Positions 1 to 9,228 of a DNA stretch of 64,000 bases are shown one piece after another. The notes under the pieces are model-generated. The model worked only from the letters and a program-made list of their open reading frames with translations. It was not told where the DNA came from and did no database searches. Origin of the DNA: Reichenbachiella versicolor (lineage in GTDB: Bacteria; Bacteroidota; Bacteroidia; Cytophagales; Cyclobacteriaceae); assembly GCF_003171675.1 (NCBI RefSeq), contig NZ_QFZQ01000001.1, positions 558,001-622,000 of the forward strand, read 5' to 3'. Both the position numbers and the translations under genes were made by a program. Position 1 is the first letter of the stretch; each line of letters opens with the position of its first letter.

Positions 1-282
1 GAGAGACTCGTCATAGTGGTAAGTGTATCCACTGACAACGGTGCTAAATCCCGTAAAAGCCGAATCTCGACGTGTGTCCTCAGACTCTAGATCCTTAGTG
101 AGCGCATTGCCAAGTTCAGGTTTCATAAGTATCACCAGTTCATCAGAGCTGCTTTTGAGTGCTTCATACTCAGCTGCTATTTGCATGACGGCAGGATCAT
201 GAGAAAAAGTGACTTTGAGAAAGTCGATGATGAACTGTGAGAATTCGGTGTTGCGTAGTTTGCTTAAATCAATGCTATTCAT
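1..282 (-). CDS. DUF6261-type helical protein, 5' part only
   Basis: An open frame starts at an ATG (complement of 280-282) and runs off the left edge of the window, giving the first 94 residues. It opens MNSIDLSKLRNTEFSQF and continues as amphipathic helix with a segment YEALKSSSDELV. This matches my memory of the N-terminus of DUF6261 proteins, which are roughly 250-residue all-helical Bacteroidota proteins of unknown function. There is no signal peptide, so it is probably cytoplasmic. A GC-rich tandem array begins less than 100 bp upstream of the start, the same arrangement as around the helical gene at 27621-28271. The family assignment is recall, not a search result. Confidence 0.75.
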   Translation of the reverse strand, partial: MNSIDLSKLRNTEFSQFIIDFLKVTFSHDPAVMQIAAEYEALKSSSDELVILMKPELGNALTKDLESEDTRRDSAFTGFSTVVSGYTYHYDESL

Positions 283-375
283 AGCGATTATTTACTGGTT
301 ATTAAATAAAAATTAAAAATCGTAGTTGTTTAGTGGAGTCGGTCTTACCCGACGGTCTGCCATAGGTTGAATAAA

Positions 376-605
376 GGTGTCGGGTCTTACCCGACGGGTC
401 GCTGCAGGCTGCAGGAAGGTTTCGGGTCTACCCGACAGGCCGCTGCAGGCTGCAGGAAGGTTTCGGTTCCACCCGACAGGCCGCTGCAGGCTGCAGGAAG
501 GTTTCGGGTCCACCCGACAGGTCGCTGCAAGCTGCAGGAAGGTTTCGGGTCTACCCGACGAGCCGCTGCAAGCTGCAGGAAGGTTTCGGGTTCATCCGAA
601 AAGTC
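376..605. repeat. 41-bp tandem repeat array of hairpin units
   Basis: Six contiguous units begin at 376, 418, 459, 500, 541 and 582. The spacing is 42, then exactly 41 bp four times. Each unit carries a short inverted repeat (TCGGGT..ACCCGA) and a doubled CTGCAG core (GCTGCAGGCTGCAGG). A typical unit is about 66 percent G+C, clearly above the AT-rich surroundings. A degenerate relative lies at 338-357 and another near 630-640. The unit length is not a multiple of three, and frames stay open only because the unit has no stops, so this is not a protein repeat. There are no unique spacers, so it is not CRISPR. Confidence 0.9.
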
Positions 606-1141
606 GTTGTCCTCTACATCAATGCATCGGATATACCCGATAGGGCTCGATTGTGATGGTGTAAAGAAATATTCGGAAACTGAAGGTATGTTCATCAGAG
701 TTAGGTGTTTTAGATATGTTTCGTCCTGTAGGACGAGGGAGTATTCTATCATGAATTCAATGCTGGTTTAGTAGGTTCAGAATGAATTCCCTCAAATGCT
801 GCCTGCAAATTAGTCATTTATTTGAATAGGGCAAGCTTGGGAGGAGTGATCTATGCCCTTTTGCTAAGTAGGAGGATTTAATATCAGGTTTCAGTTAAGG
901 TTAAGTCGGATAGGGATTAATGGAAATTAAAAGGATACCATCTGCCAGTAGGAGTGGAGATTTTTTCACTAAGTATAGTGATGCAATGGAGATATATTTC
1001 TCCATTATAGAATTTTATTTAATTTCGCTCTCGAAAAAGGAGGTCTGTAGAGTAGATCAATGACCTCCGTGCCACATCGAAAGCTCTGGTAATGAGCCAC
1101 CTGTTAATTAATTCTTATATTTATACAGTAAATGTATTAGG
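606..1141. other. Intergenic region with no recognised gene
   Basis: The left end contains degenerate remnants of the 41-bp repeat (for example TCGGATATACCCGA near 628). The rest is AT-rich and leads into the histidine kinase gene at 1142. I see no RNA gene, convincing terminator or promoter. Confidence 0.5.
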
Positions 1142-2623
1142 ATGAATGCAGTAGAAGCTCGGTTTGATATCGCTAAGAAGACTATTCTGATCTCACCACA
1201 GCCAGCGGTTATATTCAATGCTGATTTCAAAGTTTTATTTTCCAATGAAGCTTTTCAAAAGTCCTTTCCTTCCACAGATGACTTGCTAGAAATGTTTAGG
1301 GATACAGAGCGTGAAAGTTTGCAGACTAACTTGGAAGCTGATAGAGAGGAGGCCATAGAGTTGTTTTTGACAATAGAGCAAGGTCAGTCACCGAGGCATT
1401 CTAAGTGGCGATTTCAGTATATAGAAGAGATTGATTCACATATTGGATTTGGGCAAGTGTTTGAAGAAGAAAAGGCTTCAGTGACACAGGTGGCTGAGCA
1501 ACTCATGGAATCGACCGATGATATTACTGACTTTTCTAGGCATTTGACCTCTAATATTGATAAGGTTCAGCTGATCACCGACCATATATCAGACGTGGTG
1601 TGCTTACATCATCCTGATGATGCTAGATATCTATATGTGTCACCTTCCGTCACTTCTTTGGTAGGGTATCTACCTACAGAGCTAGAAGGTAAGACGCCGT
1701 ACGAGTTTTTTCATCCAGATTTCTTAGAGCTTTTAGAAAAAGACCACCAGCGCAGTGCTGAAGGAACAGTAGATGGCCCACCTCCAGTGATGGACGTACT
1801 ATTGTTGACCAAAGGTGGGGGGAAGAAATGGGCTTCTGTGCATAGCCATCCGCTATTTGATGAAGAGGGCAATGTAGCTTTGATTATCAGCTCGGCAAGA
1901 GATATCTCAGATCGCAAAAAGTATGAGGAGGAACTAATAAGGAAAAATAGAGAACTGAATGCGTTTTCGTATCGGATATCGCACGATTTGAGGTCTCCAT
2001 TGACGACGATTATGGCGCTGACCAACCTGATCGAGTCAGAATATGATATCGAAAAAGTCAAGGAGTATTCTCATCTAATCATGGATAGGGTCAACTCTAT
2101 GGATCGTGTGATTAAGTCGATCATGGATTATGCTCGAAACATGAACAATAAAGTCATCTTTGAGGAGGTCAACCTTCCTGAAATGGTCAAAGAGTTAATA
2201 GCAGCCTACAGCTATCATGCTCACTTCGAGAGGCTGTCTATTGCTACAAGCTTTGAAGTATCGATGGTGCATCAGGATCGTATTAGGATGAAAATCATCT
2301 TGAACTGTTTATTGTCTAATGCCTATAATTTTGCTGACAAGCATAAAGATAACTCTACCCTAGACCTTCATATAAGTCTGTCAGATTCGATACTGTGTAT
2401 AGTTTTTAAAGACAATGGTATTGGTATTTCAGATAGAGATCTGGATCGTATTAGGGAGATGTTTTACCGAGGGACTTCATTATCACAAGGAGCAGGGCTT
2501 GGTCTCTATATCGTGGAGGAAACGATCAAGCAGCTACACGGTTCTTTGTGCATTTCGAGCGAAGATGGAGAGGGCACAATAATCAGAGTAGGGTTGCCGA
2601 TAGGTAAGTTATTCAAAGAATGA
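1142..2623 (+). CDS. PAS-domain sensor histidine kinase
   Basis: This 493-residue protein has no signal peptide or membrane segment, so it is probably a soluble sensor kinase. Residues about 15-105 resemble a degenerate PAS fold, and about 145-262 are a clear PAS/PAC domain (YVSPSVTSLVGY, then the closing RDISDRKKYEEEL). A HisKA domain follows with the phosphoacceptor His at about 281 (SHDLRSPLTT). The HATPase domain shows the N box (LLSNAYNFADK, about 390-400), G1 (DNGIGIS, about 424) and G2 (GAGLGLYIVEE, about 451). No response regulator is adjacent, so its partner and signal are unknown. The gene stands alone between repeat-rich intergenic regions. Confidence 0.92.
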   Translation: MNAVEARFDIAKKTILISPQPAVIFNADFKVLFSNEAFQKSFPSTDDLLEMFRDTERESLQTNLEADREEAIELFLTIEQGQSPRHSKWRFQYIEEIDSHIGFGQVFEEEKASVTQVAEQLMESTDDITDFSRHLTSNIDKVQLITDHISDVVCLHHPDDARYLYVSPSVTSLVGYLPTELEGKTPYEFFHPDFLELLEKDHQRSAEGTVDGPPPVMDVLLLTKGGGKKWASVHSHPLFDEEGNVALIISSARDISDRKKYEEELIRKNRELNAFSYRISHDLRSPLTTIMALTNLIESEYDIEKVKEYSHLIMDRVNSMDRVIKSIMDYARNMNNKVIFEEVNLPEMVKELIAAYSYHAHFERLSIATSFEVSMVHQDRIRMKIILNCLLSNAYNFADKHKDNSTLDLHISLSDSILCIVFKDNGIGISDRDLDRIREMFYRGTSLSQGAGLGLYIVEETIKQLHGSLCISSEDGEGTIIRVGLPIGKLFKE

Positions 2624-3121
2624 TCCCCTCTTTGGTAAGAAAGAAGACTACCAGTACTCATGAAGTTGTGCAAGACGGCTAATAGTTGAAATAACAAATA
2701 ACAGCGTCATTGCTAATAGACTGTCGATAGAAAATCGAGAGGCTATGCGGCAATCCGTTCACTGAACTGCTGCATGACCTGAACAGATTGCTTCACTATG
2801 TTCGGAATGACGAAATTCTTACGTCTTTATTATAAAAAAACGCAGTAATGTTGAGCAAGGCGAAACATCTCACTAAGGACTTAGAATCTCTTTCGTTTAG
2901 ACTCAGGGTGACGGCTACCTTTTTATGTTGTGGTAGATTTGGTTTCTAAATTAAAATGACCGTCATCTGAGCACATTCCCACTTTGAAAAGGGGGCTAAA
3001 AGACGATCGAAAATCATTCAAACCATAGGCTGACTCGTTTCTCAAAGCAGTTTTACATACCTTTCTGAAAAATCACCTCTACATTAACCTTTATATTTAA
3101 ATCAACCATAGTAATAAGCAC
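2624..3121. repeat. Intergenic region with dispersed repeat, copy A
   Basis: The segment 2785-2905 is strongly similar to 5851-5972 on the same strand. It combines an AGATTGCTTCACT..GGAATGACGAAATTCTTA half with a GTTGAGC..GCGAAACATCTCACTAAGGACTTAGA half. Upstream, 2705-2757 (GTCATTGC .. GCGGCAATC) is roughly the inverted complement of the first half, so a long imperfect hairpin can form. From memory, related GTCATTGCGAGC/GAAGCAATC elements are common in Bacteroidota intergenic DNA. No gene is supported here. Confidence 0.75.
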
Positions 3122-4372
3122 ATGAAATTTTTATTGACCGCTGTAGGCACACGAGGCGATATGGAACCGTTTTTGGCATTAGCAGAAATGCTTCAGAACA
3201 AAGGTCACGATGTAGTGTGTTTGATGCCTGAGCAGTTTAGATCATTAGCGGAGAGTTCAGGGCTGAGATTTCAGACGATGGGAGAAGATTTTCTCAATAT
3301 GCTACATAGTCGTGATGGCAAGATCGCTATGGGCTCGGGTGGTGTCAGTAAATGGAAGAAGGTAGTGGCTATTTTGCGCTTGGCTATCAAGAATAGAGAC
3401 GTCAATCGAGCGTTACTTCAGTATCAGAAAGAGGCTATGGAGGAGGAGGAGCCTGATAAGGTAGTATTTCATGCCAAAGCGCTATATAGTGTGATATGGG
3501 AGGTAAAGAACCCTGGGAAGACGGTGATGGTAACTCCAGTGCCATATCTACATTACGTCAAGGGAAAAACGCATTTGGCATTCAATAGTGACTATGGAGA
3601 GTTTTTCAATAAGTTGACCTATAAGCTACCCGACTGGGGGATCATAGCGACTATAAAGAGTTCTCTGAAGAGGCTTGGCGAGTCAGGAATCACTCGCCAG
3701 CAGATCAAAAATGCCTACCATCGACATACTGTTGTTTATACCATATCACCACAGTTGTTCGCTAGACCCGTCTATTGGGAAGAGAATATGCATGTACTAG
3801 GTTATCATGAGCGAGACAAGACGATGAATTGGGCTCCTTTGCCAGAACTCGAAGAGTTTTTAGCCAGACATGAAAAGCCACTTTTAGTAACGTTTGGAAG
3901 TATGACCAACCTAGAACCTGTACAAAAGACCAAGGTACTACTAGAGGTGTTGGAAAAACATCAAATACCTGCCATAGTCAATATGAGTGAAGGAGGGTTG
4001 GTAGAAGTAGAAGAGTACAATCGCGAGTTGATTTGTTTTGTAGAGAGTGTTCCATATGACTGGGTACTGCCAAAAGTATATGCTATGGTACATCATGGCG
4101 GATCAGGGACTACCCATTCTGCCATCAAGTACGGCTGTCCATCGTTGATCATTCCACATATCATAGATCAGTTCTTGTGGAACAAGATTATTTCAGAGAA
4201 GGGGCTAGGGCCAAAAGGTGTAGATGTTGGTCAATTCACTGTCCAAAACATCGAACCACTCATTCTTGATCTCTACAATAACGAGACTTATTTTCATAAT
4301 GTACAGTTAGCAGCCGACCTGATGAAACAGGAGAATTTTGAGGATGAATTGATTGAAGTTTTAGAGGGGTGA
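3122..4372 (+). CDS. GT1-family glycosyltransferase (UDP-glycosyltransferase fold)
   Basis: This 416-residue protein has the two-Rossmann GT-B layout. The N-terminus FLLTAVGTRGDMEPFLALA is the classic opening of sterol or macrolide-type UDP-glycosyltransferases. The C-terminal half has LLVTFGSMTNLEP (about 255-268) and the donor-site signature region VHHGGSGTTHSAIKYGCPSL followed by DQFLWNKII (about 325-355). It should transfer a sugar from a nucleotide donor to a small lipophilic acceptor in the cytoplasm. The acceptor cannot be read from sequence. The gene appears monocistronic, convergent with the surface-protein gene at 4449-5432. Confidence 0.9.
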   Translation: MKFLLTAVGTRGDMEPFLALAEMLQNKGHDVVCLMPEQFRSLAESSGLRFQTMGEDFLNMLHSRDGKIAMGSGGVSKWKKVVAILRLAIKNRDVNRALLQYQKEAMEEEEPDKVVFHAKALYSVIWEVKNPGKTVMVTPVPYLHYVKGKTHLAFNSDYGEFFNKLTYKLPDWGIIATIKSSLKRLGESGITRQQIKNAYHRHTVVYTISPQLFARPVYWEENMHVLGYHERDKTMNWAPLPELEEFLARHEKPLLVTFGSMTNLEPVQKTKVLLEVLEKHQIPAIVNMSEGGLVEVEEYNRELICFVESVPYDWVLPKVYAMVHHGGSGTTHSAIKYGCPSLIIPHIIDQFLWNKIISEKGLGPKGVDVGQFTVQNIEPLILDLYNNETYFHNVQLAADLMKQENFEDELIEVLEG

Positions 4373-4448
4373 CGTTTATCTTTTTAGACTCTAGAAGTCT
4401 TGTTTTTAAATGAAGTGGGAGTAATTAAGATCATTAAAGCAGCTCCAA

Positions 4449-5432
4449 TCATGGAGCAAAACACCCTTTATTAGGTAAGTGTGATTCTTCTAACGCGGAT
4501 TTGTAAGAAAAGGACGTACAGTTGGTTACATTTTCAGTATTCCAGCCACTCAAATCTTGATCAAAAGAACTGGCTTTTCTAAACATACTCTTCATATCAG
4601 TAACACTAGACACATCCCAATTTAAGGGTTGATTGAATGAAAAGGTAATGTAAAACATATAAGTCATACTTGTGACACTAGAGACATCCCAATCCAAGGG
4701 TTGATTAAAGGAAGTGGCTACAGAAAACATACCATCCATATATGCAACACTAGACACATCCCAGTTCAGCGGCTGATTAAATGAAATAGCCCCCTCAAAC
4801 ATTCCTGCCATATTTGTTACCTTCGATACATCCCAGTCACTTAAGTCTTGATCGAATGAGGAAGCGTAAGCAAACATATCGCTCATATCCTCGACCTTCG
4901 AAACATCCCAGTGACTTAAGTCTTGATTGAATGATGAAGCGTAGGCAAACATACCGCTCATATCTCTGACTTCACTCAAGTCTGGTGCGTCTATTGCCGT
5001 TACTTTCAGGTTGGAACAATCCTGAAAAGCGTGTTCCATTGTCTTCCATTCTATTCCTCCCCAACTGATTACATCTAAAATAGACAGCCTTGATATAGAC
5101 AGCTTTGGGTCTCCGTTACCGAAATAAATAGCAGGGAATTGACCAGCAATCTTTACGGTATAGATTCCTGATTGTGCATAGGTGTGTGATACATTTCCTG
5201 TATGAGTTTCTATATCACTTCCATCTCCCCAGTCTACGCTATAGTCATAGCTATAGTCAGAGTTAGTAGGGATGGTAATCGATTCAGATGCTTTAGTAAT
5301 CTCCCATCTAGTGATAAATGGATCATATTCATCTATTGCTTGGAGTTCAGCTTCGTTCTCATCACAGGCTGATATCCCTATTGCAGTTATGATGACTGAT
5401 AAGGCTAGCAATTTTAGATTTTTAATAAACAT
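4449..5432 (-). CDS. BspA/DUF285-repeat surface lipoprotein with PKD-like domain
   Basis: This 327-residue protein begins with a lipoprotein signal peptide (GISACDENE, lipidated Cys about 23). Residues about 40-105 form a PKD-like beta domain (YSVDWGDGSDIETHTG, SHTYAQSGIYTV). From about 140 onward come five to six DUF285 repeats of about 31 residues, with the core WDVSKVxxMxxMFxxAxSFxQ. Such BspA-type repeats belong to bacterial surface proteins with adhesion or binding roles. No T9SS tail is present, consistent with lipid anchoring instead. Asp follows the lipidated Cys; whether the protein is surface-exposed cannot be told. The ligand is unknown. Confidence 0.88.
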   Translation of the reverse strand: MFIKNLKLLALSVIITAIGISACDENEAELQAIDEYDPFITRWEITKASESITIPTNSDYSYDYSVDWGDGSDIETHTGNVSHTYAQSGIYTVKIAGQFPAIYFGNGDPKLSISRLSILDVISWGGIEWKTMEHAFQDCSNLKVTAIDAPDLSEVRDMSGMFAYASSFNQDLSHWDVSKVEDMSDMFAYASSFDQDLSDWDVSKVTNMAGMFEGAISFNQPLNWDVSSVAYMDGMFSVATSFNQPLDWDVSSVTSMTYMFYITFSFNQPLNWDVSSVTDMKSMFRKASSFDQDLSGWNTENVTNCTSFSYKSALEESHLPNKGCFAP

Positions 5433-6022
5433 AAACTGATTATAATTTAACTAGCACGCGGTATACCTAATCCAGACCGTGCTTATATTGATTAAGAGAT
5501 TTAAGCCTTTGATTTAGAAAAAAACTGGTCGAAGTTACAATTTCGGATTGTTTTAAAATTGTATGTTTCTTTCATTGGTTAAATAATTTGGAGAAAAAGC
5601 AGCCGTGCAGAGCAGGGCGAAACATCTCACTAATTCAAAGTGAACTAAGAACAGTATTTGCCAGATCCCTGTCTTCTATCCTGAGAAAACTTCTGGGATG
5701 ACCATTACTTTTTTGGCTGTGAAAGGCTTTGCTTTTAAAAGGGAAGAAGCAACCCGAGTCCATTGCTTAAAAAACATAAAAAGTAAAATGACCGTTCATT
5801 GCGGGCACAGCGCGGCAATTTGCTCGATTAGTGTAGAGTTTTCCCTGAGTAGATTACTTCACTCCGTTCGTAATGACGAAATTCTTACTGTCTTTATTTA
5901 TACAAAAACGAAGTCATGTTGAGCACAGCGAAACATCTCACTAAGGACTTAGAAGACCTTTCGTTTGGGCTCTGGTTGAAGAATGTTTTTCTACTTCTTA
6001 TCGTTGACTTTTAGAGGGGGCT
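5433..6022. repeat. Intergenic region with dispersed repeat, copies B and C
   Basis: Copy B (5851-5972) matches copy A at 2785-2905 over about 120 bp. It is preceded by its inverted partner (TTCATTGCGGGCACAGCGCGGCAA, about 5793-5820 in shorter segments). A partial copy C (5604-5636) repeats only the GCGAAACATCTCACTA core. The short open frame here is made almost wholly of repeat sequence, so I do not call a gene. Convergent neighbours (4449-5432 and 6023-6763 both read leftward) leave no obvious promoter target for this DNA. Confidence 0.75.
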
Positions 6023-6763
6023 TTATTCTTCTATTCTAATGATACTATTCAGCATTCTCATACGGTAGGCGTTGATAGCCATTTTTCCAAGTCGATGTGT
6101 GAGGCGATGGTTGACTAGCGCACCTACCATGGCACCGATGCCAGGGATGAGTTGTAGTAACTTAGCCAAATCAATGTGATCTCTGTATTCTAACTGAAAT
6201 GTACGCCAGTCGAACTCGTTGATATCGCTAGGTAGCGTAGATTTCACTTGATCCCAGTCGGCTACGATTTTGTATACTTCGTTGCGCTGTGATTGGCTAG
6301 AGAATGCTAATTGAAATACATAGAGAATGAATAGTCTCTCCTTGTAGTTATTGGTATCGAAGCCGTAGGTCGCCGCGATTTCAAACATCATTTTCATCTT
6401 AAGGCTTAGCCAAAGAGGGAAGTCTGCTAATCCACTGATAAATCCTCCGAACCCAGTAATCGCTCCTTCGGCTGCCGCAGAGGAGCAGTAGAAGTTGATT
6501 CGTTCCAAGGCTCTCTTTTCGCGTTGCTCTACTGTCACTAGATCATCAGGTAATCTAGTCGTGAAGTTGGCTCCGAACAATACACCTTTGGTCAGTTCTT
6601 TGATGGCAGAGGTGATGACTTGGTGGACTTTTTCAGGTATGATTCTATTGATGCGCTTCTGCATATTGCTAATTGCTGAGCTAGAGAGGTTGGGTTTGCG
6701 CTGCATGGCATATTGCCAATCTTCCAGTTCGATAGCTGCTAAGTCAGATAGTATTTTTTCCAT
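6023..6763 (-). CDS. EcsC family protein
   Basis: This protein of about 246 residues matches the EcsC family. It has an N-terminal LEDWQYAMQRKP region, a Gly-rich hydrophobic hairpin (GAITGFGGFISGLADFPLWLSLKMKMM, here in pieces) and a C-terminal glycine-rich hydrophobic stretch (LIPGIGAMVGALVNHRLTHR). EcsC proteins are membrane-associated and often occur near ABC transporters or stress genes; their biochemical role is not settled. I use the ATG at 6763 rather than the in-frame TTG two codons earlier. The gene stands alone. Confidence 0.85.
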   Translation of the reverse strand: MEKILSDLAAIELEDWQYAMQRKPNLSSSAISNMQKRINRIIPEKVHQVITSAIKELTKGVLFGANFTTRLPDDLVTVEQREKRALERINFYCSSAAAEGAITGFGGFISGLADFPLWLSLKMKMMFEIAATYGFDTNNYKERLFILYVFQLAFSSQSQRNEVYKIVADWDQVKSTLPSDINEFDWRTFQLEYRDHIDLAKLLQLIPGIGAMVGALVNHRLTHRLGKMAINAYRMRMLNSIIRIEE

Positions 6764-6972
6764 ATTCAATGATCAACGGCATATTGCCGAGTTAGGATAT
6801 AAGGCTAAGGTAGAAAGAAATATGTAATGACCTTATTAGTGTTCATAAGGAAGGAATTATTACGTTAAGTTGTAATTATAAGGCGGGTTAAACCTTTTTC
6901 TACGGCCTACAGCTCATTTGCCATATTTGATTCTGTTGCTATGAAATGTACTGTCGCTTACACAGTCATTCT

Positions 6973-8745
6973 TCATAAAATAGACAGTTTGCCTCTTTGA
7001 GTATCCGACTTTTTGGGAAATTGGATTTCATAGAAATATACTCCTTTGATCCCAGATGGTAGATAGACTTTGGAACTAGTATCAGACTTGTGAAATACTA
7101 ATCGCCCGTCTAGAGAATAGAGTGATATTTGAAAGGATTCGTTTTGAGGGTTACGTATGTTGATGACACCTCTGCATGGGTTTGGATAGAGAGTAGGCAA
7201 TGATGAAGTAGAGTTAATAGAAAGCTCAAGTTCATCATCTGTTTGTTCATCGACAGACAGTGGGTCGGTGTCATTTTGATATTCATCTAGGTTAGAAAAA
7301 CCATCGCTATCCGTATCGTCAGTATCGGAGTACAATGCACCTAGCAAGTTTTCTATTTCCCAATCATCTGGTATACCATCTCCGTCAGAGTCAGATTTGT
7401 CAGAAGTAATAGATGGAAGTTTAGCATCGACTGACATCAGATAGTCTCTTAGTTCGATGACTATTTCGGCAGACTGATCACTTGATTCACTATAGAGATT
7501 GGTTGCTTCACTGAGGTCTTCTGATAGATCATACAAGTATCGAGTTCCTGTTTCATACTCTACGATAAGTTTGTTTTCTCCTTTGATGATAGCGGATCGA
7601 GGTTCCTTGTTGGGATTGGTAGCGTAGTGGGGGGAATGAAATATGAGACCATTTTCTCTGGCTAGGGTAGAGGCATTGCCTTTTAGAATGTTTTTGAAAC
7701 TGATGCCATCGATGTTGCTAGGAAGACCATCTAGATCAGAGCCGATCAAGTCGACTATCGTTGGAAATAGATCATACCCTATGATAGGTTCAGTAGAGTG
7801 CGTGTTAGCTGATATTCCGGGTCCTGAGACGACGAACGGGACACGAATTCCTCCTTCGAAAATCATTGTCTTACCTAGTTTAAGCGGTTCATTGGAGGAC
7901 TGACTGGTTTGACCACCATTGTCTGAAGTGTAGATGATATAAGTATTGTCATCGATATCTTTTTCATCTACATAGTCCAGAATGCGTCCAAGTGATTCAT
8001 CTAAGTCTTCGGTCATTGCTGCGTAGCTGACATTGTCGTGACGGGTCCCTGTAGACTTGGCGTTATATTTATCCAGTGAACTCTGAGTGGATTCGATGTC
8101 TGTATGAACGGCATAGTGTGAAAGCTGTAGGTAAAAAGGTTGGTTGTTCAGTATAGCGTCGTCCATGAAGTCAATTCCACTTTGAGTAATGGTAAAGATT
8201 TTTTTAGGGTCGTCATTGACGGAAGTACCACTATCTCCATCATTATTATCTGTATTACCATCACTTTCATGAAAACCATGTAAGCTGGGACCTCCACCAC
8301 TTAGGTGCCACTTGCCAAAGTGAGCGGTAGTGTAATTGAGTCCTGTAAGAGATTTTAGATATTCAGGTAAGGTAGTTTCAGATTGGGTGATAGAGGTGAT
8401 ACTTGCCGGAGTGGTCAAAAACTCATCAGTGGTAATTTCGGGATTGGTTTCTGTGAAGCCTGTCCTTGCCGTAGACTTAGCTGTCAGGATACTCATTCTA
8501 CTTGGAGAGCATTTGGGAGAAGGGGAGTAGGCTCTTGAGAATCGCATACCCGCTGCTGCCAATAGTTCTAAATTGGGTGTTTCATAATAGTCACTTTTTG
8601 ACTCTGTGTCGTCGGGATCCATCTGTACTGAAGTTCCATTCCAGCCTTGGTCGTCGGCTATGATAAGTATGATGTTAGGAGAAACTTGAGCGAATAGATT
8701 TCCATAGATATTGAAAGCAAATAGGGTTGCAATGATCCTGATCAT
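6973..8745 (-). CDS. Secreted sulfatase with T9SS sorting tail
   Basis: This 590-residue protein has a Sec signal peptide (about 1-19, cut near LFAQ). It then shows the alkaline-phosphatase-fold sulfatase core: metal-binding Asp pair IIADDQGW (31-32), the formylglycine motif C-S-P-S-R with Cys about 79, GKWHLSGGG (about 145) and YTSDNGGQT (about 272). After the catalytic part, about 450-505 holds calcium-binding thrombospondin-3-type repeats (DSDGDGIPDDWE, DTDSDGFSNLDEYQ). The last 80 residues are a T9SS tail (LYPNPCRGVINI). It should hydrolyse sulfate esters outside the cell, probably on a polysaccharide. It is the last gene of a three-gene operon. Confidence 0.93.
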   Translation of the reverse strand: MIRIIATLFAFNIYGNLFAQVSPNIILIIADDQGWNGTSVQMDPDDTESKSDYYETPNLELLAAAGMRFSRAYSPSPKCSPSRMSILTAKSTARTGFTETNPEITTDEFLTTPASITSITQSETTLPEYLKSLTGLNYTTAHFGKWHLSGGGPSLHGFHESDGNTDNNDGDSGTSVNDDPKKIFTITQSGIDFMDDAILNNQPFYLQLSHYAVHTDIESTQSSLDKYNAKSTGTRHDNVSYAAMTEDLDESLGRILDYVDEKDIDDNTYIIYTSDNGGQTSQSSNEPLKLGKTMIFEGGIRVPFVVSGPGISANTHSTEPIIGYDLFPTIVDLIGSDLDGLPSNIDGISFKNILKGNASTLARENGLIFHSPHYATNPNKEPRSAIIKGENKLIVEYETGTRYLYDLSEDLSEATNLYSESSDQSAEIVIELRDYLMSVDAKLPSITSDKSDSDGDGIPDDWEIENLLGALYSDTDDTDSDGFSNLDEYQNDTDPLSVDEQTDDELELSINSTSSLPTLYPNPCRGVINIRNPQNESFQISLYSLDGRLVFHKSDTSSKVYLPSGIKGVYFYEIQFPKKSDTQRGKLSIL

Positions 8746-8756
8746 GGTTTTTTTAG

Positions 8757-9227
8757 TTATTGGGTGAAAGCTATTGATATCGACGTTCTGTCTCTATCCA
8801 TTTTGAAGCTTCTTTCTTTATCCTTTATGTCAAAATTGACAATGTTCAGATGATCTGAAATTTCTGATATCAAGCAAGTGTTTTTGAAAGTCATCTCAAG
8901 AATGTCTCTTGGAGGAAAAAAGATTACTCCTGTTATCTGCAAGTGACCGTTGTTTTGTCTCAGAGAGATATCGCATAGTTCTTGTAGTTCATGATTGATA
9001 TAGTACTTAGTATTCGTTTGTATGTAGTTTGTGACTAAGTCCTCTTGTTGACTTTTACTTAGCTGATCAAAGTTTGGCCATAGAATGGCCAAATCTTCTA
9101 CCTCCAGATATGCTTGAAATTCTAACCGATGCTCACTACTGAAAAAATCAAATACTGCGATTTGAGCATTATGACCGTAAGTTATCTCTGCAAGACAAAT
9201 TAATATGGCACAAAGAAGGAATCTCAT
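8757..9227 (-). CDS. Small exported protein, possibly DUF6702-like
   Basis: This 156-residue protein has a clear signal peptide (about 1-18, ending ITYGH). The mature part looks like a small all-beta domain ending in ERSFKMDRDRTSISIAF. The layout, a His just after the cleavage site and a terminal strand with basic/acidic alternation, reminds me of DUF6702 proteins, but I cannot confirm that. It lies 1 bp from the YHYH gene upstream and 11 bp from the sulfatase downstream, so it is almost certainly cotranscribed. No catalytic motif is visible. Function unknown. Confidence 0.7.
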   Translation of the reverse strand: MRFLLCAILICLAEITYGHNAQIAVFDFFSSEHRLEFQAYLEVEDLAILWPNFDQLSKSQQEDLVTNYIQTNTKYYINHELQELCDISLRQNNGHLQITGVIFFPPRDILEMTFKNTCLISEISDHLNIVNFDIKDKERSFKMDRDRTSISIAFTQ

Positions 9228-9228
9228 T

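Noticed and set aside
376-605. CRISPR array
   Set aside because: The units are contiguous with no unique spacers, and no cas genes are nearby. The same reasoning applies to 28358-28640.
313-771. Several overlapping open frames on both strands through the 41-bp array
   Set aside because: The repeat unit lacks stops in several frames and is not a multiple of three, so open frames are a by-product. The predicted peptides are low-complexity repeats without a plausible start.
5698-5922. Short plus-strand frame of 74 codons
   Set aside because: It consists almost wholly of the dispersed repeat and has no recognisable domain.
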